Shown one piece after another: positions 47,762-57,203 of a stretch of 64,000 nt of DNA; the stretch's first letter is position 1, and each line of letters starts with the position of its first letter. Below the pieces are notes generated by a model, which saw only the letters and a program-made list of their open reading frames with translations, was not told the DNA's origin and made no database searches. Position numbers and translations under genes: made by a program. Location of the stretch: NCBI GenBank assembly GCA_020848835.1, contig JADLHJ010000013.1:1-64000 (forward strand), given 5' to 3'. The DNA comes from Candidatus Hydrogenedentota bacterium (GTDB taxonomy: Bacteria; Hydrogenedentota; Hydrogenedentia; Hydrogenedentales; SLHB01).

Positions 47762-47915
47762 TGGCGGCTGATGGGCTAGGTAAAGAATGATTGAATGTAG
47801 AAAATTATGGAATTGAACAACTTGATGAAGAAAACAATTATGTCCATACGACCCTCGCTTCCAACTTATAGCTTTTGCTTTACAGCCCGGCAGTAACCGT
47901 AATACTCGTCGTTCC

Positions 47916-50894
47916 TTATTTCAATGTCTGCAAGAACGCAACAACATCCGCCAATTCCTGCGCCGTGAGCGCGGAACTGAGTCCAGTCGGCATCAATGAC
48001 GCCGTAGATTCTGTGCGTTCCAAAATGTCTTTCGGATCGAGGCGCGCGGTAACGCCAGCGGAGTCCATTAACTCGACAGTCTCCGCTGTATCCGTCTTCA
48101 AAAACCCGCTCAAAGTACCTTCTTCAAATGACGAAAGAATCCATACTTTATATTCCGGCGCTATCGCCGCGCTCGGATTCAAGATCGAATCGAACAAGTT
48201 TTCCTTGCTTGCCTTTTGTCCGATCTTCGACAAATCCGGTCCGACATTCTTACCTTCACCATTGATCACATGACAGCGATAACACTGCGCCCTATCCGGA
48301 TTGTAGAACACGTCCTTTCCCCGCGCGGGATCGCCCGGCAGCGCCAGCAGTTCAGAAAGCGGCGGCAGCGCCTGGCCGTCGCGCGTGGCCGCACGCGGCA
48401 ACACCTTCTGCGCCATCAATCGAATTTGCTCACTCGAATGCGAGTTCAAAAGTTCCGTCGCGTCAAGCAATAGCTCTTGCGGAATTGCTTTTTGTTCGGC
48501 CAGTGCAACAAGTGTGTTCGCGCCCGATCGCGAACCAGCAAGCGCGTGCAAGGCCTCGCGCCGCACCGGCATGTCCGCCTGCGCGTTGATCAGCGCCGAT
48601 TTCAGCACATCCGTCGCATCGTCTCCTTTGAACGTACTTAGCGCCTTCACTGCCGCACTACGCGTAGCGTCGTCGCCTGTCTCGATCAACTTTGCAATCT
48701 GCGGCAACGCATTCGCCGTATCGCCGCGTTTCGCGCGCGTACCAATCGCCTGCACCGTCACCAATGCTTTCACGCGCGATTCAGCCGTAGCAGTCTCATC
48801 CATCGCGACAGCCACGGCATTCGGCAACATCGGCACCAACTGTGTTTCGGCGATGAATGACATCGCACTGTCGCGCAACGCAGCATCGCCCAGCGCCGTC
48901 GCCAAATAGGTTCGCATCGCATCCGCTTCCGTGACGCCGCGCCACGCATCGCCCCCATCGCGCGCGAGCAGATGCAATGCGTGTGATTTTAGTTCCGGTT
49001 GCGCATCCGTTGTGAGCACCGCGACGATCTCTTGCCCGGCCTCCGGTGTACCGATTGCATCGAGCGCTTCCAGCGCGCGCGAATGCAAGGCGACATCCAG
49101 TTTCTTGTCTGCCAATGCCGTCTTCACCAAGGGCAACGCATCGGGCGGATGCAGTTGCGTCACAATGCCTGCCAGCCGTGCATCCCATTTATCGCCGAGC
49201 CGCGCGATGACTTCATTAAATGCCCAAGATTCCTTGCCGCGAAACGCGATGCCCAGCGACTCGCGGTAGAAGCGATCGCTGCCATCGTATTGTTTTGCGA
49301 CTTCAATTAGGGCTTTGGAAGCTTTCGTGTCGCCACTCTTGGAAGCAAGCGCAAGGGCGATTTGTCCGCGCACACGCGGGTCGGCGTCCTGCACGTGCGC
49401 AGCGATTAGATCGGATTGTTTTGCGTTGGACGCTGCGCGTACGGACAACGCACGAATTGCCGCGTCTTTCTCGTTTAGTCCTTTTTCAATTGCCGCCGCA
49501 ACAGAAGTCTTATTCATCGCGGACAACCACAATGCTCGTGCTTTGTCACCGCCTGCGCCATTCGCGGAAATTGAATCGACCAATGCGGTGTCGTCGGCTT
49601 CTGCGCGCTTACGAAGTTCGGCGTAGGCCAGATAGCGTCGGGCCTGGTTGGGCGAATTCAGTGCAGCGGAAAGGCCTGCATCGGAAGTGAGGTCAAGCTC
49701 GGGCGCCGTTGACTTCGCACCCTTCGGCGCAAGCCTGTAGATACGTCCGCGCGCCACATCGCCCATGCGGTGCCCGCCCACGCCCGGATCGTACCAATCG
49801 GAGATGTACACCGAACCGTCGGGCGCGGCGCACACATCGCTCGGGCGGAACCATGTATCGTCGTCGTTCGAGACGAGCATCTCGCTCGTTGCGCTGAATC
49901 CCGCGCCGTTGGCCTGCGGGCGGTACGAGCGAATTACGCGCGGGCCCGCATCTGAATGGATTAACGTATTCTGATACTTCTCCGGCAAGAGCGTGCCTTG
50001 ATAGAACATCAAGCCCGTCGGCGAACCGAAACCCGTCTTGATCATCGTCGGCATCACGCCGGGGCGATCGGTGTTCCAATGCACTTCATCGAGCCGGCGA
50101 TCGCCTTTACGCTTTGGCCAGTAGCCGTAATTCGCGCCGTCCATTACAAAATTCACCCGCGTTTGCTCGTTGCCGTCGTCATCGTTATCGGAAATGAAAA
50201 CGTTGCCCCAGGGATCAACGGCAGGTTCGTAGGGATTACGCATTCCCTCGGCAAGCAGTTCAAGATGATTGCCATCGAGATCGCAGCGTAACACGGACGC
50301 GGCCAAGTGCGGCGCATCTTTACCAACGTGAACACGATTACCGCTTTTGTCGGTAACGTCGAGTCCCGTATCGCCATTGCTGAAATAAAGGTAGCCATCC
50401 GGCCCGAAGCACACGCCGTGCACGGCGTGGTCCGAATCGACGCCGCCGAATCCCGTTAGAATTACGGTGCGCTTATCGGCAACGCCGTGCTTGTCGGTAT
50501 CTTCGAGGTAAAACAAATCCGGCGATTGGCACACATATACGCGATCGCCGAGCACTGCGATCCCCATCGGCGCCTGTAAGTCGGGATGTTGATAAAAGGT
50601 GGTAGCTTTATCGCAGCGCCCGTCGCCGTCTGTATCTTCCAATACGCGGATGCGGTCGCCCGACTTATCTGTAATCGGCTGACGAAACAGACGATAGTTC
50701 CGCGCCTCGCACACCCACACGCGCCCTTGCGCGTCGATATCGATGGTCGTCGGGTTATACAAGTCCGGTTCGGCTGCGAACAAAGTAAGTTCTAACCCGT
50801 CGGCGACTTTCATTTTCGCGAGGGACTCATCTGGAGAGAGCTGGGCGATGGCGGCACAAGTCAAGCAAACGGAAAAAGCAATTAGACGGAACAT
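47916..50894 (-). CDS. PVC-type heme-binding protein: beta-propeller dehydrogenase-like, HEAT-like repeats and cytochrome c
   Basis: A 992-residue exported protein. A signal peptide (MFRLIAFSVCLTCAAIAQ) is followed by a six-bladed propeller of the membrane-bound dehydrogenase type (about 25-385; FAAEPDLYNPTTIDIDAQGR, VHGVCFGPDGYLYFSNGDTG, YISDWYDPGVGGHRMGDVAR). An Ala-rich helical-repeat region covers about 400-840. A C-terminal cytochrome c domain has the heme motif CYRCH near 881 with a distal Met later in the domain. This layout is common in Planctomycetes, Verrucomicrobia and relatives and is thought to oxidise sugars or alcohols in the periplasm. The electron acceptor is unknown. Confidence 0.9.
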   Translation of the reverse strand: MFRLIAFSVCLTCAAIAQLSPDESLAKMKVADGLELTLFAAEPDLYNPTTIDIDAQGRVWVCEARNYRLFRQPITDKSGDRIRVLEDTDGDGRCDKATTFYQHPDLQAPMGIAVLGDRVYVCQSPDLFYLEDTDKHGVADKRTVILTGFGGVDSDHAVHGVCFGPDGYLYFSNGDTGLDVTDKSGNRVHVGKDAPHLAASVLRCDLDGNHLELLAEGMRNPYEPAVDPWGNVFISDNDDDGNEQTRVNFVMDGANYGYWPKRKGDRRLDEVHWNTDRPGVMPTMIKTGFGSPTGLMFYQGTLLPEKYQNTLIHSDAGPRVIRSYRPQANGAGFSATSEMLVSNDDDTWFRPSDVCAAPDGSVYISDWYDPGVGGHRMGDVARGRIYRLAPKGAKSTAPELDLTSDAGLSAALNSPNQARRYLAYAELRKRAEADDTALVDSISANGAGGDKARALWLSAMNKTSVAAAIEKGLNEKDAAIRALSVRAASNAKQSDLIAAHVQDADPRVRGQIALALASKSGDTKASKALIEVAKQYDGSDRFYRESLGIAFRGKESWAFNEVIARLGDKWDARLAGIVTQLHPPDALPLVKTALADKKLDVALHSRALEALDAIGTPEAGQEIVAVLTTDAQPELKSHALHLLARDGGDAWRGVTEADAMRTYLATALGDAALRDSAMSFIAETQLVPMLPNAVAVAMDETATAESRVKALVTVQAIGTRAKRGDTANALPQIAKLIETGDDATRSAAVKALSTFKGDDATDVLKSALINAQADMPVRREALHALAGSRSGANTLVALAEQKAIPQELLLDATELLNSHSSEQIRLMAQKVLPRAATRDGQALPPLSELLALPGDPARGKDVFYNPDRAQCYRCHVINGEGKNVGPDLSKIGQKASKENLFDSILNPSAAIAPEYKVWILSSFEEGTLSGFLKTDTAETVELMDSAGVTARLDPKDILERTESTASLMPTGLSSALTAQELADVVAFLQTLK

Positions 50895-50953
50895 GGCTGC
50901 CCTCGAAAAGATTAGTTGGAATTCAGGACAGCGCGAGTCTAACAGACAGAAAA

Positions 50954-51400
50954 CTAAATCTCACCAAGCGATTCCAGATCGCCAAGGTCCTTCTGCCTGC
51001 CGGTGGCCCGCTTGTTACGGATGAAATGTTCGCGACCGATGTAATGAACTGGAACGCCGTCCAAGTGGCTTGGAATACGATCCGACCAGACTTCCTCATT
51101 GGAGACGCCGCTCACTTGGTTTAGTAAGTCTATGCGATTTGGCACCACCCCAAATTGGATAAAATCGCCCGGCGTGAGCAAATCTTCAGGAACATAACCA
51201 AGGTTGCCAAAGCCAAATTGTGTTAACGCTTCGATAACGCGCTCGGCGTTTTCACGCGATGGATACACGAGAATGTCGAGATCGCCGGTCAGCCGCGGAT
51301 GGCCATGGAAAGCAAGCGCGTGCGCCCCCACGATGACGAAATCAACCTGCCTTGCGTTTAACGATTCGAGAAACTCTCTCAAGTCGGGGTGGAGGGTCAC
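50954..51400 (-). CDS. Nucleotidyltransferase-fold protein (MNT/AbiEii-like)
   Basis: A 148-residue cytosolic protein with a minimal nucleotidyltransferase core: VGAHALAFHGHPRLTGDLDI near 24-43, where the G-A motif and the DxD pair (LDILV) fit the family. The C-terminal part has HYIGREHFIRNKRATGRQKD near 120. Similar proteins act as toxins or antitoxins or as antibiotic-modifying enzymes. It overlaps the small gene at 51342 by 59 bases; this overlapping arrangement with a small upstream protein is seen in toxin-antitoxin-like modules. The role here is unproven. Confidence 0.78.
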   Translation of the reverse strand: MTLHPDLREFLESLNARQVDFVIVGAHALAFHGHPRLTGDLDILVYPSRENAERVIEALTQFGFGNLGYVPEDLLTPGDFIQFGVVPNRIDLLNQVSGVSNEEVWSDRIPSHLDGVPVHYIGREHFIRNKRATGRQKDLGDLESLGEI

Positions 51401-51545
51401 CTTGGTACCGCCTGATTAGTTCTAACATTATTTGCAGCCGCTCGTCTGGCGTAAGGCTACGATAAAATTCCCGATCCGCCGCTTCCGCTTCGGCGAAGCT
51501 GCTGAATTTTCTTCCGACTCGAACCATACGATCAAACGACAACAT
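51342..51545 (-). CDS. Small partner protein of the nucleotidyltransferase
   Basis: A 67-residue protein. The core VRVGRKFSSFAEAEAADREF then YRSLTPDERLQIMLEL matches the kind of small protein often encoded just before an MNT-type nucleotidyltransferase. The basic C-terminus (RVSRIVKRKAG) is encoded in the 59-base overlap with that gene. The second Met (residue 7) is another possible start. It resembles the shorter frame just upstream at 51570. Confidence 0.68.
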   Translation of the reverse strand: MLSFDRMVRVGRKFSSFAEAEAADREFYRSLTPDERLQIMLELIRRYQGDPPPRLERVSRIVKRKAG

Positions 51546-51569
51546 CTCACGTACTCAGTTGTAGTTGCT

Positions 51570-51749
51570 TTAAGTTACTGTAAGAACTCTTTGAAGTCCT
51601 TGGGAAACTGCGTCACGATTGGCCCAATACAGAGGTTCAAGCAACGCGTCCACACGCTGCTGAAGAGTTAAGCTGCGCAAATATTCGAATTCAGCTTCTT
51701 CTGCTTCCTCAAAGCGATCGAATATGCGGACCATCTTTTCCATACCCAT
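51570..51749 (-). CDS. Second small protein, paralogue of the 51342 gene
   Basis: A 59-residue frame (MGMEKMVRIFDRFEEAEEAE and then FEYLRSLTLQQRVDALLEPL are its first 40 residues). It matches the neighbour in the order MVR, F-acidic-EAEEAE, YLRSLT and a following helix, so the two are tandem paralogues. Its C-terminus differs. It ends 24 bases before the 51545 start. TATACT lies directly before the ATG, which may mean a leaderless transcript or a later start at the ATG of MVRIF (51734). Confidence 0.6.
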   Translation of the reverse strand: MGMEKMVRIFDRFEEAEEAEFEYLRSLTLQQRVDALLEPLYWANRDAVSQGLQRVLTVT

Positions 51750-51774
51750 AGTATACTGGTTTTTAAAAAGTAAA

Positions 51775-52836
51775 TCACGACAGTTGTGCCCTTTGCGAGT
51801 CTTTTCGGGCGACGGCGTGGGCCGCTCTGCGAACAGCCTCTATAGCACGTTCCAAGCCGTTGTCGTCCACATTTAAGTTAAAGACAAAACGCACGCGCGA
51901 TCTGCTTAGCGGCAGCGCAAGGACGCCCCGTTCCGCGAGGTGGCCGATGAACTCCATCGCGTCGCGCACTTTTAAGTAGACAATATTGGTCGGCGACGGC
52001 AGCGGAAATTCTATGCCATCCACTCCTTCCAGTGTCGTGCGAAACTCACGTGCGCGACGGTGATCGTCTTTGAGGCGCCCAACATGATTATCGAGCGCAT
52101 AAAGTGCAGCCGCCGCGAGAATGCCCGCTTGCCGCATGCCGCCGCCGAACATTTTGCGGTAGCGGTGCGCGAGATCGATTGTTTCCAGGGGCCCAGCCAA
52201 AATCGATCCGACTGGAGTGCCCAGTCCTTTCGAAAAGCAGAATGAAATCGTATCGCAGTGGCTCGCATAGCCATCCACGGGCACGCCGCTCTCCACCACC
52301 GCGTTGAAAATCCGCGCGCCGTCGCAGTGCAATTTCAAACCGTTTTCGCGCGCAATGCGGCCAATCTCTGTAATCGTCTCAATCGGATAGATCGCGCCGC
52401 CACCGCGGTTTGTCGTGTTCTCAATCGTGATGAGACTCGTCGGCGAATAATGATGGTCAGGGTTCAGGCACAGCGCCGATTGCACAGACTCCGGCGAAAG
52501 TATTCCGTAGTCTCCGCCGAGCGTTTTCGTCATCACGCCCGCAATCATCGCCATGCCGCCGGACTCGTAGTTAAACGGATGCGAATCCACGTGCAAGATC
52601 ACCGTGTCCGCGGGTTGGGCTTGCGCTTTGATCGCCAGCAGGTTCGCCATCGTGCCGGACGGCACAAACAGCGCCGCCTCCTTGTTCACCATCTGCGCGA
52701 CGCGTCGCTGCAGCTCGTTGACCGTTGGGTCTTCGCCAAACACGTCGTCACCGACTTCCGCCTTCGCGATCGCTTCGCGCATCGCGTCCGTCGGGCGCGT
52801 CACCGTGTCGCTGCGCAGATCGACAGGTGTGTCCAT
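51775..52836 (-). CDS. ltaE: Low-specificity L-threonine aldolase
   Basis: A PLP enzyme of 353 residues that splits threonine or allo-threonine to glycine and acetaldehyde. The N-terminal DLRSDTVTRPTDAMREA is the family signature. The PLP lysine lies in CFSKGLGTPVGS near 198, and the His that stacks on PLP is in VDSHPFNYESGG near 84. The ATG shares one base with the mnmG stop (TGATG), so translation is coupled. Confidence 0.94.
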   Translation of the reverse strand: MDTPVDLRSDTVTRPTDAMREAIAKAEVGDDVFGEDPTVNELQRRVAQMVNKEAALFVPSGTMANLLAIKAQAQPADTVILHVDSHPFNYESGGMAMIAGVMTKTLGGDYGILSPESVQSALCLNPDHHYSPTSLITIENTTNRGGGAIYPIETITEIGRIARENGLKLHCDGARIFNAVVESGVPVDGYASHCDTISFCFSKGLGTPVGSILAGPLETIDLAHRYRKMFGGGMRQAGILAAAALYALDNHVGRLKDDHRRAREFRTTLEGVDGIEFPLPSPTNIVYLKVRDAMEFIGHLAERGVLALPLSRSRVRFVFNLNVDDNGLERAIEAVRRAAHAVARKDSQRAQLS

Positions 52837-54707
52837 CAGGCGGACTTCTTCGTGCGCGCGAGTTTCTCGGCGTAGATGTGGAGCGCCGCGATGTCCGACG
52901 CGCGCACACCCGGCACGCGCGCGGCTTGCCCAAAATTCGCCGGGCGGATTTGCTTCAACCGCTCGACGCTCTCCCGCGGCAAGCCCGGCACCTGCGCGTA
53001 GTCAAACGAATCGGGAATCGCGCGCGACTCCGCTTCGCGGAAATGTTCCAAGCTACGTTCCTGCCGAACGAAATAGCCTTCGTACTTGACGTTGATTTCT
53101 ACCTGCTCCGATTCTTCCAGGTTCAATGGTTCGGTCGGAGGTGCGAGTTGCCAGATTTCATCAATCGATAACTCGGGCCGGCACAACACGCGCGACGCTG
53201 CCTGTGGCTCCTGCATAGGCACGAGGCCGCGCTCCGCAAGCCACGCGTTCACTTCGGCCGTGGGTGCAATCATCACCGACTTCAGGCGCATGATCTCGCG
53301 CTGCACGCGATCGTATTTCATGCGCACGGACTCTACGTACGCGTCGCCTGCAATACCGTACTTCGCAAGACGCAGGTCCGCATTATCATGGCGCAACACA
53401 AGGCGATACTCGGCCCGCGAAGTAAACAAACGATACGGCTCCATCACCCCGCGTGTGACGAGATCATCCACCATCACACCGATGTACGCTTCACTGCGCA
53501 ATATGATCAGTGGCTCTTCATCGTGAATGTAACGAATTGCATTCAGCGCGGCGTACATCCCCTGCCCCGCCGCTTCTTCGTAACCGGAGGTCCCATTGAT
53601 CTGCCCAGCGTGAAATAGGCCCTGTACACGCTTGGTTTCGAGCGTGGGCTTCAGCTCCGTCGGCTGGATGAAGTCATATTCGACCGCATAGCCCGCGCGC
53701 ACAATCTCAGCGCGCTCCAAGCCGGGAATGGTCTTGAGCATCGCCGCCTGCACATCCACCGGCAGGCTCGTGGACAACCCGTTGACGTAGACCTCCGGCG
53801 TGTTGAGCCCTTCCGGCTCCAGGAAAATGCGGTGCGAATCCTTGTCCGCGAAACGAAACACCTTGTCTTCAATACTCGGACAATACCGCGTACCCGTCGC
53901 GCCAATTTTTCCGGTGAACATCGGCGAACGATCAAGGTTCGCCTTGATGATCTCGTGCGTGCGCTCGTTCGTATAAGTGAGCCAGCACATCGCCTTATTC
54001 GGAATAAAACCCTCGATCGGCGTCGAATAAGAGAACGGCCGCGGTCTTTCGTCACCCGGCTGTTCAAGCAGCGCATCGTAATCAATTGTGTCCTCGTGCA
54101 GCCGCGGACACGTCCCCGTCTTTTGACGATTGACCTGAAAACCAAGCCGCTTGTAGGTGTCCGACAATTTTTGCGCAGGCATCTCGCCCGCGCGCCCGCC
54201 GGGCACGTCGTTCATGCCGTAGTGAAGTTTCCCGCCGAGAAACGTGCCCGTGCATACGATTACCGCGCGGGCCGAAATCTCTTCGCCCGATGCGACGATC
54301 ACGCCTGCGATGGCGCCCTCGCGAATCACATAGTCGTCCACTGCCGTGGACATCAACGCCAAATTTTCCTGCGCCTCGCACACGCGCTGCATGTCTTTCT
54401 GATAGGCTTCGCGGTCGGCCTGCGCGCGCGGCGAATGGACCGCCGGCCCTTTGGACTGGTTGAGCATCTTATACTGGATGCCCGTGCGATCGATGCAGCG
54501 CCCCATCTCGCCGCCAAGGGCGTCCACCTCGCGCACGACCTGGCCCTTGGCAATACCGCCGATGGCGGGGTTGCAGCTCATTTTGCCGATGGTGTTGACA
54601 TCGAGCGTCGTCATGAGCGTGTGCAGACCCGATCGCGCACAGGCAAGCGCGGCCTCGATACCGGCGTGACCGGCACCCACAACGATGACATCATAATCAC
54701 GGTTCAT
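52836..54707 (-). CDS. mnmG: tRNA uridine-5-carboxymethylaminomethyl modification enzyme MnmG
   Basis: MnmG (GidA) uses FAD and, with MnmE, modifies the wobble uridine of several tRNAs. The 623 residues match the family. The FAD motif [14 protein letters not shown] is at 7-20, [20 protein letters not shown] near 42-61 and DALGGEMGR near 62 are conserved, and the C-terminal helical domain binds MnmE and tRNA. mnmE is not in the window. It is the first gene of a unit with ltaE. Confidence 0.97.
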   Translation of the reverse strand: MNRDYDVIVVGAGHAGIEAALACARSGLHTLMTTLDVNTIGKMSCNPAIGGIAKGQVVREVDALGGEMGRCIDRTGIQYKMLNQSKGPAVHSPRAQADREAYQKDMQRVCEAQENLALMSTAVDDYVIREGAIAGVIVASGEEISARAVIVCTGTFLGGKLHYGMNDVPGGRAGEMPAQKLSDTYKRLGFQVNRQKTGTCPRLHEDTIDYDALLEQPGDERPRPFSYSTPIEGFIPNKAMCWLTYTNERTHEIIKANLDRSPMFTGKIGATGTRYCPSIEDKVFRFADKDSHRIFLEPEGLNTPEVYVNGLSTSLPVDVQAAMLKTIPGLERAEIVRAGYAVEYDFIQPTELKPTLETKRVQGLFHAGQINGTSGYEEAAGQGMYAALNAIRYIHDEEPLIILRSEAYIGVMVDDLVTRGVMEPYRLFTSRAEYRLVLRHDNADLRLAKYGIAGDAYVESVRMKYDRVQREIMRLKSVMIAPTAEVNAWLAERGLVPMQEPQAASRVLCRPELSIDEIWQLAPPTEPLNLEESEQVEINVKYEGYFVRQERSLEHFREAESRAIPDSFDYAQVPGLPRESVERLKQIRPANFGQAARVPGVRASDIAALHIYAEKLARTKKSA

Positions 54708-54832
54708 GAATTACTTCCGAAGAATGGACACGTTTGCAGTAGATTCGCGCGTAATTGTACTACAAATGCGAGGTTCCGCGCCCCTTTACAGAAGCCGAAG
54801 GGTCAGTACAAACGATAGCCCGGGCGGGCCGA

Positions 54833-55450
54833 TTACGGACCAGTAAAAGTGACGGAACTCACCTTTCGCCGCAGTTTGGAAAGCAAAGATTCGCCCCGCG
54901 GCGCGGGCGCAACGCGCATCTTGTCCATGATTTCAGGTCGCCCGATTCGGCGGCTTATCGCTTCCCAACGCAAGGGATGGCTTGCATCGGTAACCAGCGG
55001 ATAAAAGCCGAGATCAACGTACAGCCGAATAGCGTCTTCGCGCCAATCGTCGGTCATCAATCGTTGAATGTTGAAGCCTTCGGACCGCGAATATCGCAGC
55101 GCAGCGCACGTGAGTGTAGCGCCCAATTTTTTGCCGCGATGACCATCCAACACACCCACCATGTGCAGGTAGCCGGCATCCAGTTCGTCCGGTGCAATCC
55201 AGGTGGAAGCAGTCCCCACGATTTCTCCGCCGTGCTCAGCTACGAACACCCGGTCCGGCGTGAAACAAGGATCCTCGAGAATGTCCTTGCGCACGATGTG
55301 GACTGTGTCTTTGTCGAGTTTGGACACGGCATAAATCTTGGCCAAGCCCGCTTCGTCGCCTTCTCGGAAACTGCGGATAAAGTAGCCCGCGGGAACGGCC
55401 ATATCCGGTACATCCGAGAGGCCCGTCTTCTCCATGCGCAATTGCGACAT
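54833..55450 (-). CDS. GNAT family N-acetyltransferase
   Basis: A 205-residue acetyltransferase. The acetyl-CoA loop is VLDGHRGKKLGATLTCAAL near 110, close to the usual V-x-x-x-x-R-G-x-G-x-G/A with one Gly replaced by Lys. GFNIQRLMTDDWREDAIRLY near 138 and LGFYPLV follow the common pattern. The start is uncertain; ATG 55450 avoids overlap with the divergent gene at 55527, while longer frames run back to 55594. The substrate is unknown. Confidence 0.78.
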   Translation of the reverse strand: MSQLRMEKTGLSDVPDMAVPAGYFIRSFREGDEAGLAKIYAVSKLDKDTVHIVRKDILEDPCFTPDRVFVAEHGGEIVGTASTWIAPDELDAGYLHMVGVLDGHRGKKLGATLTCAALRYSRSEGFNIQRLMTDDWREDAIRLYVDLGFYPLVTDASHPLRWEAISRRIGRPEIMDKMRVAPAPRGESLLSKLRRKVSSVTFTGP

Positions 55451-55526
55451 GCGCACAACGCTAACGGGTTCAGGTTTGGATTTCAACAAGGTCCATCGAG
55501 TATTGTTCAAAAAGGAGGTAGTCATT

Positions 55527-56477
55527 ATGCGTCCTTTCGTACTCGTCATGTGTCTCGCACCCGTTTTAGCTTTGGCGGCGCAGTTCGACGCCAAAGACTC
55601 CGGCGATCACTTCGACCTTTCGGTTGACGGGAAGGTGTGGCTACGCACGATGACGCCAACTTACGATCCCAATAACCGCGATGAAACCTACAAGATCTAT
55701 ACCCACGTTTTAGATTTCGCTGGTAACAGTCCAATAACCAAAGGTCCCGGCGGCAAATTCCCGCACCACCGCGGTCTGTTTATCGGCTGGAAAGATACAA
55801 TTGTTAACGGTGTCGATTACGACACTTGGCACATGGTCAAAGAAGAATGCGTTCAACGACACGTGAGCTGGGAACCGCTGAAGACCAGCGACAAAACTAG
55901 CACACAGATTGAAAATGTTCTGTGGGAGAATTCTGAAAAGAAGCCCTTTATTAGCGAAGTGCGCGCAATTTCCGCCACACCCGGCGACGATGGGCTGCGA
56001 GTTATGGACTTTCAATCAAAATTGACATCAAAAGCGGGTGCAATTCAGTTAAAAGGCGATCTGCAACACGCGGGCATGCAAATCCGTATGTCACAGGAAG
56101 TGGCCGATAAAGACGACGCCGAAGTGAAAGACAAAGTCCCGGCGGAAAAAAAATCGACGCAATACGTGTTGCCGGCTGGATCCACCGTTGAGAAGGACGA
56201 CAAGGTCACCGGCGCGTGGTGGGCCTGCTGTTCCTGCGAAGTCGGCGGCAAGCGCTACTACATTGTACACATGACCCACCCAAGTACATGCAAGGATGTG
56301 CCCGTCTATTCCATTCGCGCATATGCGCGCTTCGGCGCATTTTGGGAACCAACGCTTGAGGAAGGCAAACCGCAGCAGTACAACTTCCGGTTTGTGATAT
56401 CAGAAAAGCCGCTGGACCTTGCCACATGTCAGTCGCTGTATGATGCATATGCGAAATCAACGCCTGCGGCGATTTGA
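55527..56477 (+). CDS. Secreted DUF6807 (PmoA-like) protein
   Basis: A 316-residue exported protein. The signal peptide is MRPFVLVMCLAPVLALAA. The body has the DUF6807 features GPGGKFPHHRGLFIGWKDTI near 74, SWEPL near 117, and RAYARFGAFWEPTLEEG near 265. The family is abundant in polysaccharide-using Planctomycetes and Bacteroidetes; its biochemical role is not settled and the name PmoA (methane oxygenase) attached to some members is misleading. AAAGGAGGTAG lies 6 bases before the ATG, a near-perfect ribosome site. Confidence 0.85.
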   Translation: MRPFVLVMCLAPVLALAAQFDAKDSGDHFDLSVDGKVWLRTMTPTYDPNNRDETYKIYTHVLDFAGNSPITKGPGGKFPHHRGLFIGWKDTIVNGVDYDTWHMVKEECVQRHVSWEPLKTSDKTSTQIENVLWENSEKKPFISEVRAISATPGDDGLRVMDFQSKLTSKAGAIQLKGDLQHAGMQIRMSQEVADKDDAEVKDKVPAEKKSTQYVLPAGSTVEKDDKVTGAWWACCSCEVGGKRYYIVHMTHPSTCKDVPVYSIRAYARFGAFWEPTLEEGKPQQYNFRFVISEKPLDLATCQSLYDAYAKSTPAAI

Positions 56478-56579
56478 GCGTCTAGCAAATGCCGCTTCAT
56501 ATCGCGCGTTATTGACAAACGCACGGTTTCATGATCGCTGGTATCGTCAATACAAAATCCGTAGTCAAAATTCTTTATC

Positions 56580-57092
56580 ATGATCATCGGCGTCATCAGC
56601 GATACCCACGGCAACCGCAAACTCATGCACCACGTTGCCGACTGGATGAAAGCCAAGCACGGCGTTGAACTCATCATTCATGTCGGCGACGATTACCCCG
56701 ACGCGCAAGAGCTAGTCCTGGCAGGGCACAACGTCCGCATGGTTCCCGGCCTGTGGTGCGACGAGTATCACGATGGCCGTGTGCCGAAGCGCATCATTGT
56801 CCCATGTGACGGAATCACGATCTCCGCCGCACACGCGGAAAAGGATCTCGGCGCGACCGAACTTGCCGCAAGCATAGTACTGACCGGCCATACGCACGTT
56901 GCGAAGATCGAAAAGCTGGGCCGATCTGTACACGTGAATCCCGGCCACCTCAAACACCCGAAACTCGACCGTGGCCAACGCCCGTCGTATGCGATCGTTT
57001 CCACAGCGCCACACGAAGTGGAAATCGCAATCCATGAGATCGATGGCGGCGTCCGCGCATCGCAGTCGTTTCCTCGCTCAGAACTGGCATAA
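56580..57092 (+). CDS. Metallophosphoesterase, YfcE/MJ0936-like
   Basis: A 170-residue calcineurin-like phosphoesterase. The metal motifs DTHG at 8-11 and HVGDD near 34 are intact, as is GHTH near 105. Two others are altered. GNxD is replaced by GLWCDEY near 57, and the usual T-H-G-H block reads AAHAEKD near 83. Metal binding at one site may be weaker, or the substrate may differ from the phosphodiesters cut by YfcE. ATG 56580 begins MIIGVISDTHG, the normal start. Confidence 0.82.
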   Translation: MIIGVISDTHGNRKLMHHVADWMKAKHGVELIIHVGDDYPDAQELVLAGHNVRMVPGLWCDEYHDGRVPKRIIVPCDGITISAAHAEKDLGATELAASIVLTGHTHVAKIEKLGRSVHVNPGHLKHPKLDRGQRPSYAIVSTAPHEVEIAIHEIDGGVRASQSFPRSELA

Positions 57093-57203
57093 TGGTCTCA
57101 TTCTATAATTTCGATTGGGGAACTCGCTCCTGAAAAGCCGAGCCGAGCCCCGTGTGACATCGCTACCGCTGCCATGCGAAAATTCTCCCGGGGGACCACT
57201 CGA

